Assembly: GCF_002929305.1 (NCBI RefSeq)
Contig: NZ_PJIO01000001.1
Span: 1-64,000 of the forward strand
Reading direction: 5' to 3'
From: Arthrobacter sp. GMC3
GTDB taxonomy: Bacteria; Actinomycetota; Actinomycetes; Actinomycetales; Micrococcaceae
DNA: 64,000 nt
The notes below the pieces were generated by a model, which was not told the origin of the DNA, did not search any database, and saw only the letters and a list, made by a program, of their open reading frames with translations. Numbering within the stretch: the stretch's first letter is position 1; the number at the start of each line of letters is the position of its first letter. A program made the position numbers and the translations under genes. This document shows positions 8,036 to 17,007 of this stretch, piece by piece.

Positions 8036-9226
8036 CTAGGAGTCAGCTAGCGGCAGGTGCGGGTAGCTTTCTGCACGACGCTGGAACTCAAGGATGGCAG
8101 GGTTGCCGATGACGCCGTCGTGAATTTCAATGGCGCGCGAGATGGTCTCACTTTCCTTCCACGCGGCGGGACCTGACATGACCGTTTCAAGGAATGGCAG
8201 CAGACCCTCGCTGATCTCCCAGGTGGCGGAATTCCAGAGGTAGCTGGGGCTGTGGTCTACGGCGTAGTAGTTGATGTGATCGCCGACTTCAAAGATGGGG
8301 TCCGCGAACGTGGTGGACCGGGCCCAGCTAAAGCCCATGCCCTCATCGCAGGAGACGTCAATGATAAGGCTGCCGCGGCGAAATGCGCCCAGATCGGCTT
8401 CCCGCAGGTACATCATGGGGGCGTTGGGATCCTGGAGCGTGCAGTTGATGACAATGTCGGCCTCGGCCAGGAATTCCGCCAACGGGACGTCGCCGTCCTC
8501 CAACATCACATTGCCAATGTGGGGGTATTCGTCGGAGAAGTCGAATTGCACCATCTCCGTGGAATGGATGGGTGCCGCAACGGCTGCCACGCTGCGGCTG
8601 GTCAGCACCTGCACTTCGGAAATGCCCAAGGCGTTCAGTGCCGTGACGGCTCCGCGAGCCGTGGCACCAAAGCCGATCACCACGGCCTTGAGCCGGCGGC
8701 CGTAGTCGCCGGTGGAGCCGGTCAGGGAGAGCGCATGGAGTACGGAGCTGTACCCGGCAAGCTCATTGTTCTTGTGGAAAACGTGCAGGCCAAAACTGCC
8801 GTCGCTATTCCAGTGGTTCATGACCTCGAAGGCAATGATGGTCAGCTTCTTATCGATGGCCAGTTGGGTGATGGCCCTGTCCTGGACGCAGTGTGGCCAG
8901 CCCCACATGATCTGTCCGTCCTTGAACTCGGCGAGATCTGACGCCTGCGGTTTGGGCAGCAGGACAATATCCGAGGAGGCAATAACGTCGGCCCGTGATG
9001 CGATGGCACCAACGAGTGGTGCGAGCTCGGAATCGGGGTATCCGAAGCGTTCGCCGTAGCCCGTTTCCAGGGTCATGCGCTTGCGCAGCTGTTCATCGAT
9101 GCGCAGAAGGTGTTCGGGATGGATTGCCGCGCGGCGCTCATCTGGCTTCCGTGACGCGCCCAAGACGCCCAAGCGCAGTTCCGTGGTTGGCTGGCTTTGC
9201 CCGTCAACTTGCTGATCCTGGCTCAT
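8036..9226 (-). CDS. Alanine dehydrogenase/PNT-fold NAD(P)-dependent enzyme, carboxyethylornithine-synthase-like
   Basis: A cytosolic protein of 396 residues. The N-terminal catalytic half begins with the AlaDH-type ERRAAIHPEH (about 30-40), and a Rossmann motif (VIGFGATARGA) lies near residues 187-197. The stretch MWGWPHCVQD and the spacing of the half domains recall N5-(carboxyethyl)ornithine synthases rather than true alanine dehydrogenases or lysine-forming saccharopine enzymes. That assignment is from memory of the family and is not firm. A clear GGGAG lies eight bases before the ATG at 9226. It is transcribed away from the tRNA region and converges with the desaturase. Confidence 0.72.
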   Translation of the reverse strand: MSQDQQVDGQSQPTTELRLGVLGASRKPDERRAAIHPEHLLRIDEQLRKRMTLETGYGERFGYPDSELAPLVGAIASRADVIASSDIVLLPKPQASDLAEFKDGQIMWGWPHCVQDRAITQLAIDKKLTIIAFEVMNHWNSDGSFGLHVFHKNNELAGYSSVLHALSLTGSTGDYGRRLKAVVIGFGATARGAVTALNALGISEVQVLTSRSVAAVAAPIHSTEMVQFDFSDEYPHIGNVMLEDGDVPLAEFLAEADIVINCTLQDPNAPMMYLREADLGAFRRGSLIIDVSCDEGMGFSWARSTTFADPIFEVGDHINYYAVDHSPSYLWNSATWEISEGLLPFLETVMSGPAAWKESETISRAIEIHDGVIGNPAILEFQRRAESYPHLPLADS

Positions 9227-9390
9227 ATTAGCTCCCGTCGAAGGAACCCAAGTGGCCCCTGACCTGACCCTACACGCACCACGGCGCCGTCGGAACGGGC
9301 TTTCGCGCCCGCTCCCCGGTCTCGCGCCATGTAGAACGGGCGCGACGGCGGGGAACGGTAGCGCTGGCGGGGCGAAGACCCGCGGAAATG

Positions 9391-9424
9391 GCTGATGCCC
9401 CGCTGCTGGCAGCGGGGCATCAGT
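9391..9424. terminator. Strong hairpin terminator near the tRNA gene
   Basis: Arms TGATGCCCCGCTG (9393-9405) and CAGCGGGGCATCA (9410-9422) pair perfectly around a four-base loop, with two more pairs outside. On the plus strand the stem is followed by TTTTCTT. It lies just downstream of the minus-strand tRNA-Gly, with an A-rich stretch on the incoming side, so it may terminate in both directions. Confidence 0.6.
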
Positions 9425-9439
9425 TTTCTTACTAAACAG

Positions 9440-9510
9440 AGCGGGCGACGGGAATCGAACCCGCGTATCGAGCTTGGGAAGCTAGCGCTCTACCATTGAG
9501 CTACGCCCGC
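9440..9510 (-). tRNA. tRNA-Gly (anticodon CCC)
   Basis: Read on the minus strand, 9510-9440 folds as a 71-base tRNA: a seven-pair acceptor stem (GCGGGCG/CGCCCGC), a D arm with AATGGTA, an anticodon loop TTCCCAA giving anticodon CCC, a four-base variable loop, a T arm with TTCGATT, and discriminator U. No CCA is encoded. One oddity is visible: the second pair of the anticodon stem is U28-C42, a mismatch where U-A would be expected. Confidence 0.95.
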
Positions 9511-9628
9511 ACAGGAAGCACCGCATCAGCAGAAAGATCCTTTGTGCTGCGCTTCGATGAAAAGTCTAGCGGATGTTCGTGGCCCGATTGAACATGACGG
9601 GCCGGACAAGCGCCCGTCCCAAAGTGAA

Positions 9629-9949
9629 CTAGCTGATGATTGAGGCCTTGACCGAGGCAAATTCGGCATCGGTGAGGGCGCCGGAGGCGTGCAATGCGGC
9701 GAGTCGCTCCAGTTTTCCCAACAGGTCCTCAGCGGGGGCGGCTACCGGGGCCGCGGCGGGAACCGGAAGCATGGGTGCCTGGGCCTGCTGCGCCAACTGT
9801 TGCTGCTGGGCAGCCTGCTGAGCGGCCGCCTGCTGGTTTGCCGCCTTGTTGTTCACCGCGTTGCTGGCCGCCGTGGCAGTGCCGGCGATGACTGCGGTGC
9901 GGGCCGCCGTTCCCAAAAGAGAAGGTCGGTTACGTCGTCCAAAAGCCAT
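9629..9949 (-). CDS. SHOCT-domain small protein
   Basis: A small protein of 106 residues. After a basic N-terminus (MAFGRRNRPSLLG) comes a short small-residue segment, then an Ala/Gln-rich low-complexity tract (about residues 35-60) and a Pro/Ala linker. The C-terminal SHOCT motif lies at about residues 76-106, with the typical LxxLxxLxxxGxLTxxEF layout. SHOCT domains are short oligomerisation or anchoring modules in many actinobacterial proteins, and their function is usually unknown. The ATG at 9949 is chosen because AAGGAG lies seven bases upstream; a longer reading from 10066 has no such support. Confidence 0.8.
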   Translation of the reverse strand: MAFGRRNRPSLLGTAARTAVIAGTATAASNAVNNKAANQQAAAQQAAQQQQLAQQAQAPMLPVPAAAPVAAPAEDLLGKLERLAALHASGALTDAEFASVKASIIS

Positions 9950-10078
9950 GCTGAACTCCTTGATGAGGAACTGATCGGGGCAAACGCACCCGCTCATGTG
10001 TTCATCATACGGTCGCCGCGCCAAACCGATAAAGGGAAACACCGGCCACATGACGCCATCGAACATTCACGCGCAGCG

Positions 10079-11272
10079 CTAGAAGGAAAGTTCGGGCTCC
10101 TTGCCCTGCGGCTTCTTACCCTGGAAGAACCGCACTACGGGCTCCACGTAGCGGGTTGCGATGGGACCAAAGACGGCCATGATTAGCACATAGGTGGTGG
10201 CCAGGGCGGCCAATTCGGCAGGGACGGCACCGGAAGCCACGGCCAGCCCGGCAATGACAATGGAGAACTCGCCGCGGGCAATCAGCGCGGCGCCCGCACG
10301 TGCGCGGCCCAGGACGGCGATGCCTTGTTGCTTGGCAGCCCACCAGCCCGTGAGTACCTTGGTCCCGGCCGAAACAATGGCCAACACCAGGGCGAAACCG
10401 AGCACCGGGGGAATGGTGCGAGGGTCGGTGTTCAGCCCGAACAGCACAAAGAACATGGCGGCAAAGAGGTCGCGCAATGGTTCCAGGACGCGGGTGGCAC
10501 TTTCTGCCGTGCCGCCGGAAATCGCGATTCCCAGCAGGAACGCCCCCACGGCGGCCGAGACCTGCAGGGCTGAGGCCATGCCCGCCACCAGCAGGGCGGC
10601 GCCGAGCACCTTGAGCAGGAACGACTCCCTATCCGGACTGTCTAGGGCCTTGGAAACTATGTGCCCGAAGCGCAGTGCCACCACCAGCACAGCTGTGATG
10701 ACCGCCAGTGAAATTCCGACGGCGGTCAATCCGCCGGCCAGGGACACCCCGGCCAGGACGGCGGTGAGGATGGGCAGGTAAGCTGCCATGGCCAGATCCT
10801 CGATGACCAAAATTGAGAGGATTACGGGGGTCTCCCGGTTACCCAGCCGGCCAAGATCGCCCAGGACCTTGGCGATGATGCCGGAGGAGGAAATGTAGGT
10901 GATGCCCGCCATGACCAAGGCACCCACCGGCCCCCAACCCAGAATCAAGGCCACCACTACGCCGGGAAGCATGTTCAGCACGATGTCCAGCAACCCGGCC
11001 ATCCAGGACTGCCGCAGTCCCGTTACCAGCTCCTTGGCTGTATATTCCAAACCAAGCATAAGTAGGAGGAGGATGACGCCGATCTCGCTGGCGATGTGGG
11101 CAAAACCGTCGATCCCCGCCAGGTTGACGAAGCCGCCTTCACCAAAGGCAAGCCCGCCCAGCAGATACAGCGGAACCGGTGACATGCCAATGCGCCCGGC
11201 GAGACGTCCCAAAAATCCGAGCCCGAAAAAGACGATGCCGAGCTGTATGAGTGAGAGAGTCGTCGAATCCAT
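10079..11272 (-). CDS. khtU: CPA2-family K+/H+ (cation/proton) antiporter, KhtU-like
   Basis: A membrane protein of about 397 residues with 12-13 hydrophobic segments and the Na+/H+ exchanger fold. Landmarks are an early GRIGMSPVPLYLLGGLAFGE, LLLMLGLEYTAKEL, and GEFSIVIAGLAV near residue 335. It has no RCK domain of its own; the gene upstream supplies a KhtT-like regulatory subunit, ending ten bases before this start. By analogy with Bacillus KhtTU and KefB-type systems it should expel K+ (or Na+) in exchange for H+ under alkaline or electrophile stress. The ATG at 11272 (MDSTTLSL) fits the family start. Confidence 0.85.
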   Translation of the reverse strand: MDSTTLSLIQLGIVFFGLGFLGRLAGRIGMSPVPLYLLGGLAFGEGGFVNLAGIDGFAHIASEIGVILLLLMLGLEYTAKELVTGLRQSWMAGLLDIVLNMLPGVVVALILGWGPVGALVMAGITYISSSGIIAKVLGDLGRLGNRETPVILSILVIEDLAMAAYLPILTAVLAGVSLAGGLTAVGISLAVITAVLVVALRFGHIVSKALDSPDRESFLLKVLGAALLVAGMASALQVSAAVGAFLLGIAISGGTAESATRVLEPLRDLFAAMFFVLFGLNTDPRTIPPVLGFALVLAIVSAGTKVLTGWWAAKQQGIAVLGRARAGAALIARGEFSIVIAGLAVASGAVPAELAALATTYVLIMAVFGPIATRYVEPVVRFFQGKKPQGKEPELSF

Positions 11273-11282
11273 AGGCGAACTT

Positions 11283-11765
11283 CTACCTGGACTGCAAAAT
11301 GGCGGCGGCTTCCGCCAAGCCCTCGTCGGTGCCCACAATGACAACCAAGTCCCCAACATGGAGGACCTCGTCCGGGCGCGGTGAACCGATCACGTCGTCA
11401 TCGCGCAGCAGGGCAACGATGGAGGTGCCTGTCCGGGTGCGCATCTGGGTGTCGCCCAACGGGCGGCCCGCGTAGAGCGAGCCCTTGCGGATCAAAATTT
11501 GGTGGGTGGTCACCCCGGATACATTTTCCTGCTCGGCACTGAGCTGGGCAATGAGCTGTGCGGAACCCAAGAGGGTTCCCAGCGCGGATGCTTCCTCGGC
11601 ACTAAGCGGGATGGAAGCGGCGCAAGCGTCGGGGTCATCAACGCGGGAAAGGATCAATTCAGTCAGGCCGTCCCGGTGGGTTACCACGCCCACCCGGCGC
11701 CCTGATGCGAGCCGCAATTCCCGGCGAACCCCAATGCCCGGAAGAGGGGTCTCTTCAATATTCAT
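11283..11765 (-). CDS. khtT: RCK_C (TrkA-C) regulatory subunit, KhtT-like
   Basis: A protein of 160 residues with a KhtT-type N-terminal domain (MNIEETPLPGIGVRREL, about 1-70) and a C-terminal RCK_C/TrkA-C ligand-binding domain (about 80-158; GSLYAGRPLGD, ending LHVGDLVVIVGT). In Bacillus, KhtT binds a nucleotide or second messenger and gates the KhtU antiporter. The same gene order and a ten-base gap to the antiporter gene support that role. About 60 bases upstream is a tandem direct repeat with a hairpin that may be the operator or leader of the pair. Confidence 0.85.
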   Translation of the reverse strand: MNIEETPLPGIGVRRELRLASGRRVGVVTHRDGLTELILSRVDDPDACAASIPLSAEEASALGTLLGSAQLIAQLSAEQENVSGVTTHQILIRKGSLYAGRPLGDTQMRTRTGTSIVALLRDDDVIGSPRPDEVLHVGDLVVIVGTDEGLAEAAAILQSR

Positions 11766-11781
11766 GGTCCTACCCTATCGC

Positions 11782-11824
11782 TGAAACGTGGCGTGACCGC
11801 CGTTTCATATCAACGTTCATATCA
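11782..11824 (-). promoter_or_regulatory. Tandem direct repeat and hairpin before khtTU
   Basis: Reading towards khtT on the minus strand, TGATATGAA occurs twice (11816-11824 and 11804-11812) with three bases between the copies, a 12-base period. It is followed by a hairpin with outer arms TGAAAC/GTTTCA (11782-11787 and 11802-11807) and inner arms GGCG/CGCC. The TGATAT element could also supply a -10. The arrangement suggests a two-site operator or a structured leader; no matching regulator gene is adjacent. Confidence 0.45.
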
Positions 11825-11901
11825 CCGCAAATAGTCCCGGAACCCTGCGTGTGCGCCAGCTCTACACGGGGATACGCGCGCAAATGCGCTATTTTTAGAA
11901 G

Positions 11902-12477
11902 GTGCTGATCTCAGACCGCGACATACGAGCCGAAATTGACGCCAAGCGCATTGTCTTGGACCCCTATGATCCCTCCATGGTGCAACCGTCAAGTGTTGAC
12001 GTGCGCATGGACAGGTTCTTCCGGCTTTTCGACAACCATCGCTACGCCCACATTGACCCGTCGGAGGAACAGCCTGACCTGACGCGCCTGGTGGAAGTTG
12101 ACGCCAATGAGCCATTCGTCTTGCACCCCGGCGAGTTTGTGCTGAGCTCCACCTATGAGACCGTCACCCTGCCCGACAACCTGGCGGCCCGCCTGGAGGG
12201 TAAGTCTTCGCTGGGGCGTTTGGGCCTTGTCACGCACTCCACGGCCGGTTTTATCGATCCGGGTTTCTCGGGCCACATCACCTTGGAGCTTTCCAATGTG
12301 GCCACGCTGCCCATCAAGTTGTGGCCGGGGATGAAGATTGGCCAGCTGTGCTTCTTCCAGCTGTCCTCACCGGCGGAAAACCCGTACGGAACGGGCCCGT
12401 ACCTGAACCGTTACCAGGGGCAGCGCGGCCCCACGGCGTCGCGTTCCTTCCAGAACTTCCACAAAACCCAGATCTAG
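11902..12477 (+). CDS. dcd: dCTP deaminase
   Basis: A protein of 191 residues that matches the trimeric dCTP deaminase/dUTPase family from end to end. Landmarks are [11 protein letters not shown] at the start, [13 protein letters not shown], the catalytic [13 protein letters not shown] region and [20 protein letters not shown]. It deaminates dCTP in the cytosol. Actinobacterial members often go directly to dUMP (dUMP-forming type), so that is likely but not provable here. The GTG at 11902 gives the standard N-terminus. The gene is divergent from khtTU and ends before a strong hairpin shared with the convergent MFS gene. Confidence 0.95.
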   Translation: MLISDRDIRAEIDAKRIVLDPYDPSMVQPSSVDVRMDRFFRLFDNHRYAHIDPSEEQPDLTRLVEVDANEPFVLHPGEFVLSSTYETVTLPDNLAARLEGKSSLGRLGLVTHSTAGFIDPGFSGHITLELSNVATLPIKLWPGMKIGQLCFFQLSSPAENPYGTGPYLNRYQGQRGPTASRSFQNFHKTQI

Positions 12478-12481
12478 CCGC

Positions 12482-12540
12482 GCGAGCCGTGAGATATGGC
12501 GGCTACGGCACGTTCGTGGCCGCCCTATCTCACGGTTCGC
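12482..12540. terminator. Shared hairpin between dcd and the convergent MFS gene
   Basis: CCGTGAGATATGGCGGC (12487-12503) pairs with GCCGCCCTATCTCACGG (12519-12535), with one mismatch. Five more pairs, one of them G-T, extend the stem on each side (12482-12486 with 12536-12540). The stem begins five bases after the dcd stop and contains the MFS stop codon (12530-12532), so it probably stabilises or terminates both convergent transcripts. There is no U-tract. Confidence 0.6.
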
Positions 12541-13861
12541 GAGCGAGCTGGGGTTTCTTGACCGGCAGAAGCATCAGCAGCCCGGCCAGCAGGACCACCA
12601 GGATCCCGAGAATGCCCCACTTCTGGGCGCCAAAGATGACTATTGACCAGCCAAAGAGCTGCGGCGCCAGGAATGAAACTGCGCGGCCCGTGGTGGCGTA
12701 GAGGCCAAACATCTCACCTTCTTGCCCCTCCGGCGCCAGCCGGCCCATGAACGTGCGCGCCGAGGACTGTGCCGGCCCCACGAACAGGCACAGGATCAGC
12801 CCAAAGATCCAGAACGCCGTCTTGCCTTCAAGGAACAGCAGCAAGCCGCCGGAAATCAACAGCCCGCACAGTGAGGTGACAATGACCGCCTTGGGGCCAA
12901 ACTTGTCGTCAAAGAAGCCAGCTGAGAGTGCCCCCACGGCCGCAACAACATTTCCGGCAATGGCAAAAATCAGCACATCCCCGGTCTTGAACCCGAAGGA
13001 GCCAACCGCCAGGACCGCCCCGAAAGTGAAAATGGCGGCCAGGCCGTCACGGAAAATGGCCGAGGAAATCAGGAAATACAGGGTGTGGGGTGAGGTTTTG
13101 CCCAGCCGGACAATGGTGCGGAACAGCTCCCTATAGGACTGAAAGAATCCCACCTTGGGCATGCTGCGATCGGGTTTGGATTCCGGGATGGCCAGCAGGA
13201 CCGGGATGGAGAAAATGATGATCCACAGGGCGGAGAAAACGGCCACTGCGCGGTACGTCATGCCGTCTGCGGCCGTGATGCCGAAGATCCCCACCTCGGG
13301 TTTGATCAAGGCGAAGAAGACGATCAGCAGTGCCACGATCCCGCCAAGGTAACCGGCGGCCCAGCCAAAGCCGCTGATCTTTCCAATGGTGGTTTTGGTG
13401 GAAATCTGCAACAGCATGGCGTTGTAGTTGACGCTTGCCAGTTCGAAGAACACGTGGCCGGCGGCTATGAGTAGGCAGCCAAAGAGCAGGTACGACTCGT
13501 TGGGCTGGACAAAGAAGCAGGCGCCGGTCAGGACAGCCACAATGAGCGTGTTGATGCCCAGCCACAGTTTGCGCCGCCCGCTGTGGTCGCTGCGCTGCCC
13601 GGCCACAGGTGCCAGCAGTGCAATGAACAGGCCGGACACTGACATGGCAAAGGCCAGAACGGCTGTGGCGTGGTCGGCCCCGCCAAAGGCATTCCCGGTG
13701 AGGTAGAGGGCGGTGAAGACAAAGGTGGTCATAACTGCGTTGAAGGCGGCACCGCCCCAGTCCCAGAGCGACCATGCCGCAATCTGCCAGGTGGTGCCAG
13801 TTGTTTTGGCGGCGGTCGCTGGCAGGGGCGGGAAGGCTGCAGCTGGTGGGTACTCAGTCAT
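12530..13861 (-). CDS. MFS protein of the UMF1/Atg22-like family
   Basis: A protein of about 443 residues with about 12 membrane helices. After a Pro-rich cytosolic N-terminus comes AAWSLWDWGGAAFNAVMTTFVF, the W-D-W-x(3)-F/Y-N feature of the UMF1 (vacuole effluxer-like) family. Bacterial members are thought to be exporters, and substrates are largely unknown. ATGs at 13861 and 13870 are both possible. It is divergent from the mrp operon, and its stop lies inside the hairpin shared with dcd. Confidence 0.8.
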   Translation of the reverse strand: MTEYPPAAAFPPLPATAAKTTGTTWQIAAWSLWDWGGAAFNAVMTTFVFTALYLTGNAFGGADHATAVLAFAMSVSGLFIALLAPVAGQRSDHSGRRKLWLGINTLIVAVLTGACFFVQPNESYLLFGCLLIAAGHVFFELASVNYNAMLLQISTKTTIGKISGFGWAAGYLGGIVALLIVFFALIKPEVGIFGITAADGMTYRAVAVFSALWIIIFSIPVLLAIPESKPDRSMPKVGFFQSYRELFRTIVRLGKTSPHTLYFLISSAIFRDGLAAIFTFGAVLAVGSFGFKTGDVLIFAIAGNVVAAVGALSAGFFDDKFGPKAVIVTSLCGLLISGGLLLFLEGKTAFWIFGLILCLFVGPAQSSARTFMGRLAPEGQEGEMFGLYATTGRAVSFLAPQLFGWSIVIFGAQKWGILGILVVLLAGLLMLLPVKKPQLAREP

Positions 13862-14025
13862 ACGCCACATCGTATCCGGCTCATGACTGTGATTAGGCGC
13901 ACGCTCGGGCCCGCGCTGCTTGTGCCGCGTCACATCCGGCGCCGAACTTGGTAGGCTGAAACGGTCGGTTTTACGACTTCTCTGTCCGTGCTTGTGACGC
14001 TAGCCCCAAACATGCGGAGCCCACT

Positions 14026-17007
14026 GTGTTGATTGTCCTGAGTGCGCATTTCCTTGTGGCTATTCTTGCGCCCTTTTTGTTTACCCGGTGGGGACGTGCG
14101 ACGTTTTATGTCCTGGCCGCCGTCCCAGCCGCGAGCTTCATTTGGCTGCTGACCCAATACGACGCCGTATATTCCCCAGCGGCCATAAGTCCGTCGGTGG
14201 ACATCCCCTGGATCCCGGTCCTGGACACGAACCTATCGTTCCGGATGGACGAGCTTTCGTGGATGATGTCGCTGCTGGTGCTCGGCGTTGGCGCCCTGGT
14301 CCTGGCGTACTGTGCCCGATATTTCAAGACGGACGACGCCGGACTGGGCGGCTTTGGTGCCCAACTCCTGGCTTTCGCCGGTGTCATGTTTGGCCTCGTC
14401 ACGGCCGATAACCTGATCCTTTTGTTTGTCTTCTGGGAACTGACAACAGTCCTTTCCTACCTGTTGATCGGGTATGCCCGCACCCGAATCGCGGCCCGCC
14501 GCGCCGCCCTGCAAGCACTGATGGTCACCACTTTTGGCGGCCTGGCCATGCTGGTGGGGCTGATTATGGTGGGGGAGAGCGCAGGTACTTACCGAATTTC
14601 TGCGGTCCTGGCCAAGGCCCCCGAACTGGTGGCCGCAACCGGCACGCCCGGCACGGTTTTGAACATTGGCATTGCCCTGATCCTTGTGGGGGCCGTAACG
14701 AAGTCGGCCCTGGTGCCCTTCCACTTCTGGCTGCCCGGCGCCATGGCGGCACCCACCCCCGTCAGCGCCTACCTGCATGCCGCAGCCATGGTGAAGGCCG
14801 GAATCTACCTGATCGCTCGGTTGGCACCCGGTTTTTCCGGCACCGAATACTGGCAGTTGCTCATCACGGTCCTGGGCCTTGCCACCATGCTGGTGGGTGG
14901 TTGGCGGGCGCTTCGCCAACATGACCTCAAGCTGATCCTGGCCTACGGAACCGTCAGCCAGCTTGGTTTCCTGACCGTCGTTGTCGGGCTGGGCAGCAAA
15001 GAGGCTGCCATGGCGGGCATGGCCATGGTCCTGGCACACGGGCTCTTCAAGGCGGCGCTGTTCCTGGTGGTGGGCATCATTGACCACCAATCGGGCACCC
15101 GTGATATTCGCGAACTCTCCGGGGTTTTCAGATCTGCACCCTTGCTGGGCGTCGTGGCACTTATAGGTGCCGCCTCCATGGCAGGTCTGCCGCCGCTTGC
15201 TGGGTTTGTCGCCAAAGAATCGGTGTTTGCAGCCTTTGAGGCCAACGCCCGCTACGGCCCGGCCGGTACCGGAATTGGGGTCCTGGTTCTTGCCGTCATG
15301 GTGCTCGGCTCCATCCTGACCTTCGCCTACAGTGCACGCTTCATGTGGGGCGGTTTCGCTAAGAAGTCCAAGGGCATGGCCACCGCGTTCAAGCCGGTGG
15401 GTGCACTGTTCCTGGGCGCCCCGGCCCTACTGAGCCTGCTCACCGTGGCCTACGGCCTGTTCCCGAAGGCCGTGGAAACCTGGATTGCGCCCTACAGTGC
15501 CCAGTTCCCCGCCTACGACCACGAGGCCATGCACCTGGCGCTGTGGCATGGTTTCTCGCTGCCCCTGCTGCTGAGCGCGGTGGTGGTGGCCGGTGGACTT
15601 GGCCTCTTCGTGGCTCGCAAACGCTTTGAAAAGTTGCAAGCTAAACTGCCCCCGGTCATCGACTTTGAACGCGGCTACCGGCAATCCATTCTGGGGTTGG
15701 ATTTGGTGTCCATCTGGGTCACCGGTCGGACCCAGCGAGGCTCGCTGTTCTTCTATCTGGCGGTCATTCTGAGCACCGCCATCGCCTCCGTTGGCGCGGT
15801 TCTGATCATCACCGAACAGCATTGGAGCGACAGGATCTACTTCCTGGACCCCGGTTCGCCGTTCCAAATTGTCGCTGGTGTCGCCATCGTGGTGGGCGCG
15901 TTGGCGGCGGCCAGGGCCAACAGGCGCTTCATGGCCGTGCTGATGGTGTCTGTCACCGGTTACGGGGTGGCACTGATCTTCGCGCTGCAAGGGGCTCCGG
16001 ATCTGGCGCTGACCCAGATGCTGGTGGAAACCATCATCTTGGTGGCGTTCGTGCTGGCCATGCGCTCGCTACCGCCCGGATTGCAGGAACGTACGGCCGG
16101 GAACCACAAGATTCTGCGGATCATCCTGGGCGTCACCTTCGGGGCGGTCATGGTGGTGGTGGCCATTGTGGCCATGGGCTCGCGGATAGCCACGCCCATC
16201 AGCCTTGAACTGCCCAAGATGGCCTATGAAGGCGGCGGGGGCCTGAACGTGGTCAACGTGACGCTGGTGGACATTCGTGCCTGGGACACCTTTGGCGAGA
16301 TCTCCGTTCTCGCCATTGCCGCAACGGGCGTGGCCAGCTTGATCTTTGTTCGCGGACGCGGACAGCGCCTTGCCCGGGCGGAGACGGTACCCACCGGCAG
16401 CATTGGTCGCGTCGCGGAAGCCGGCAGCGCTCAAAGTACGACGGCGGAACTCGCCAAACGCTTTACGTCCGCCCCCGGGAACGCCTGGCTGGTGGCCGGC
16501 AGGACACTGGCCCCGGAACGGCGTTCCATCATCATTGAGGTGGTCACCCGGCTGGTGTTCCACAGCATCATCGTGCTCTCCATCTACCTGCTCCTTGCCG
16601 GGCACAATGGCACAGGCGGAGGTTTTGCCGGCGGCCTGGTGGCCGGCCTGGCCCTGACCATCCGGTACCTCGCCGGTGGCCGGTTTGAGCTGGCCGAGGC
16701 AACCCGGATTTCGGCGGGAACCCTGCTGGGTGTGGGGCTCGCAGCCGCGGCTCTTACAGGGATCGCGCCACTGTTCTTCGGCGGGGAAATCTTCCAAAGC
16801 GCCATACTCACCTTTGACCTGCCGGTGTTTGGGCACGTGAAATTTGTTACCTCCACCGTGTTCGACATTGGCGTGTACCTGGTAGTGGTGGGCCTGGTTG
16901 TTGACGTCCTGCGCAGCCTGGGCTCCGAAATTGACCAGCATGAAGAGGACGGGATCGGTGGCATCACGTTGATTGAAGATGACGAGCCTTTGGAGGTGGG
17001 CCGATGA
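14026..17007 (+). CDS. mrpA: Mrp antiporter subunit A with fused subunit B domain
   Basis: A protein of 993 residues and the first gene of a six-gene Mrp Na+/H+ antiporter operon. Residues about 1-750 are MrpA, homologous to respiratory complex I NuoL; the quinone-oxidoreductase-like core contains the conserved WELTTVLSYLLIG near 130 and the SALVPFHFWLPGAMAAPTPVSA region near 225-246. A C-terminal part (about 820-970, GGGFAGGLVAGLALTIRYL) is the MrpB/MnhB domain, and there is no separate mrpB. The GTG at 14026 has a nearby GGAG. The complex exchanges Na+ (or K+) for protons and supports alkaline and salt tolerance. Confidence 0.94.
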   Translation: MLIVLSAHFLVAILAPFLFTRWGRATFYVLAAVPAASFIWLLTQYDAVYSPAAISPSVDIPWIPVLDTNLSFRMDELSWMMSLLVLGVGALVLAYCARYFKTDDAGLGGFGAQLLAFAGVMFGLVTADNLILLFVFWELTTVLSYLLIGYARTRIAARRAALQALMVTTFGGLAMLVGLIMVGESAGTYRISAVLAKAPELVAATGTPGTVLNIGIALILVGAVTKSALVPFHFWLPGAMAAPTPVSAYLHAAAMVKAGIYLIARLAPGFSGTEYWQLLITVLGLATMLVGGWRALRQHDLKLILAYGTVSQLGFLTVVVGLGSKEAAMAGMAMVLAHGLFKAALFLVVGIIDHQSGTRDIRELSGVFRSAPLLGVVALIGAASMAGLPPLAGFVAKESVFAAFEANARYGPAGTGIGVLVLAVMVLGSILTFAYSARFMWGGFAKKSKGMATAFKPVGALFLGAPALLSLLTVAYGLFPKAVETWIAPYSAQFPAYDHEAMHLALWHGFSLPLLLSAVVVAGGLGLFVARKRFEKLQAKLPPVIDFERGYRQSILGLDLVSIWVTGRTQRGSLFFYLAVILSTAIASVGAVLIITEQHWSDRIYFLDPGSPFQIVAGVAIVVGALAAARANRRFMAVLMVSVTGYGVALIFALQGAPDLALTQMLVETIILVAFVLAMRSLPPGLQERTAGNHKILRIILGVTFGAVMVVVAIVAMGSRIATPISLELPKMAYEGGGGLNVVNVTLVDIRAWDTFGEISVLAIAATGVASLIFVRGRGQRLARAETVPTGSIGRVAEAGSAQSTTAELAKRFTSAPGNAWLVAGRTLAPERRSIIIEVVTRLVFHSIIVLSIYLLLAGHNGTGGGFAGGLVAGLALTIRYLAGGRFELAEATRISAGTLLGVGLAAAALTGIAPLFFGGEIFQSAILTFDLPVFGHVKFVTSTVFDIGVYLVVVGLVVDVLRSLGSEIDQHEEDGIGGITLIEDDEPLEVGR

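Noticed and set aside
9223..9420. 65-codon frame in the region between the dehydrogenase and the tRNA
   Set aside because: Arg-rich, overlaps the terminator hairpin and has no Shine-Dalgarno.
14233..15090. Long open frame on the minus strand inside mrpA
   Set aside because: Antisense shadow of a high-GC coding region; no start signal and the plus strand gene is unmistakable.
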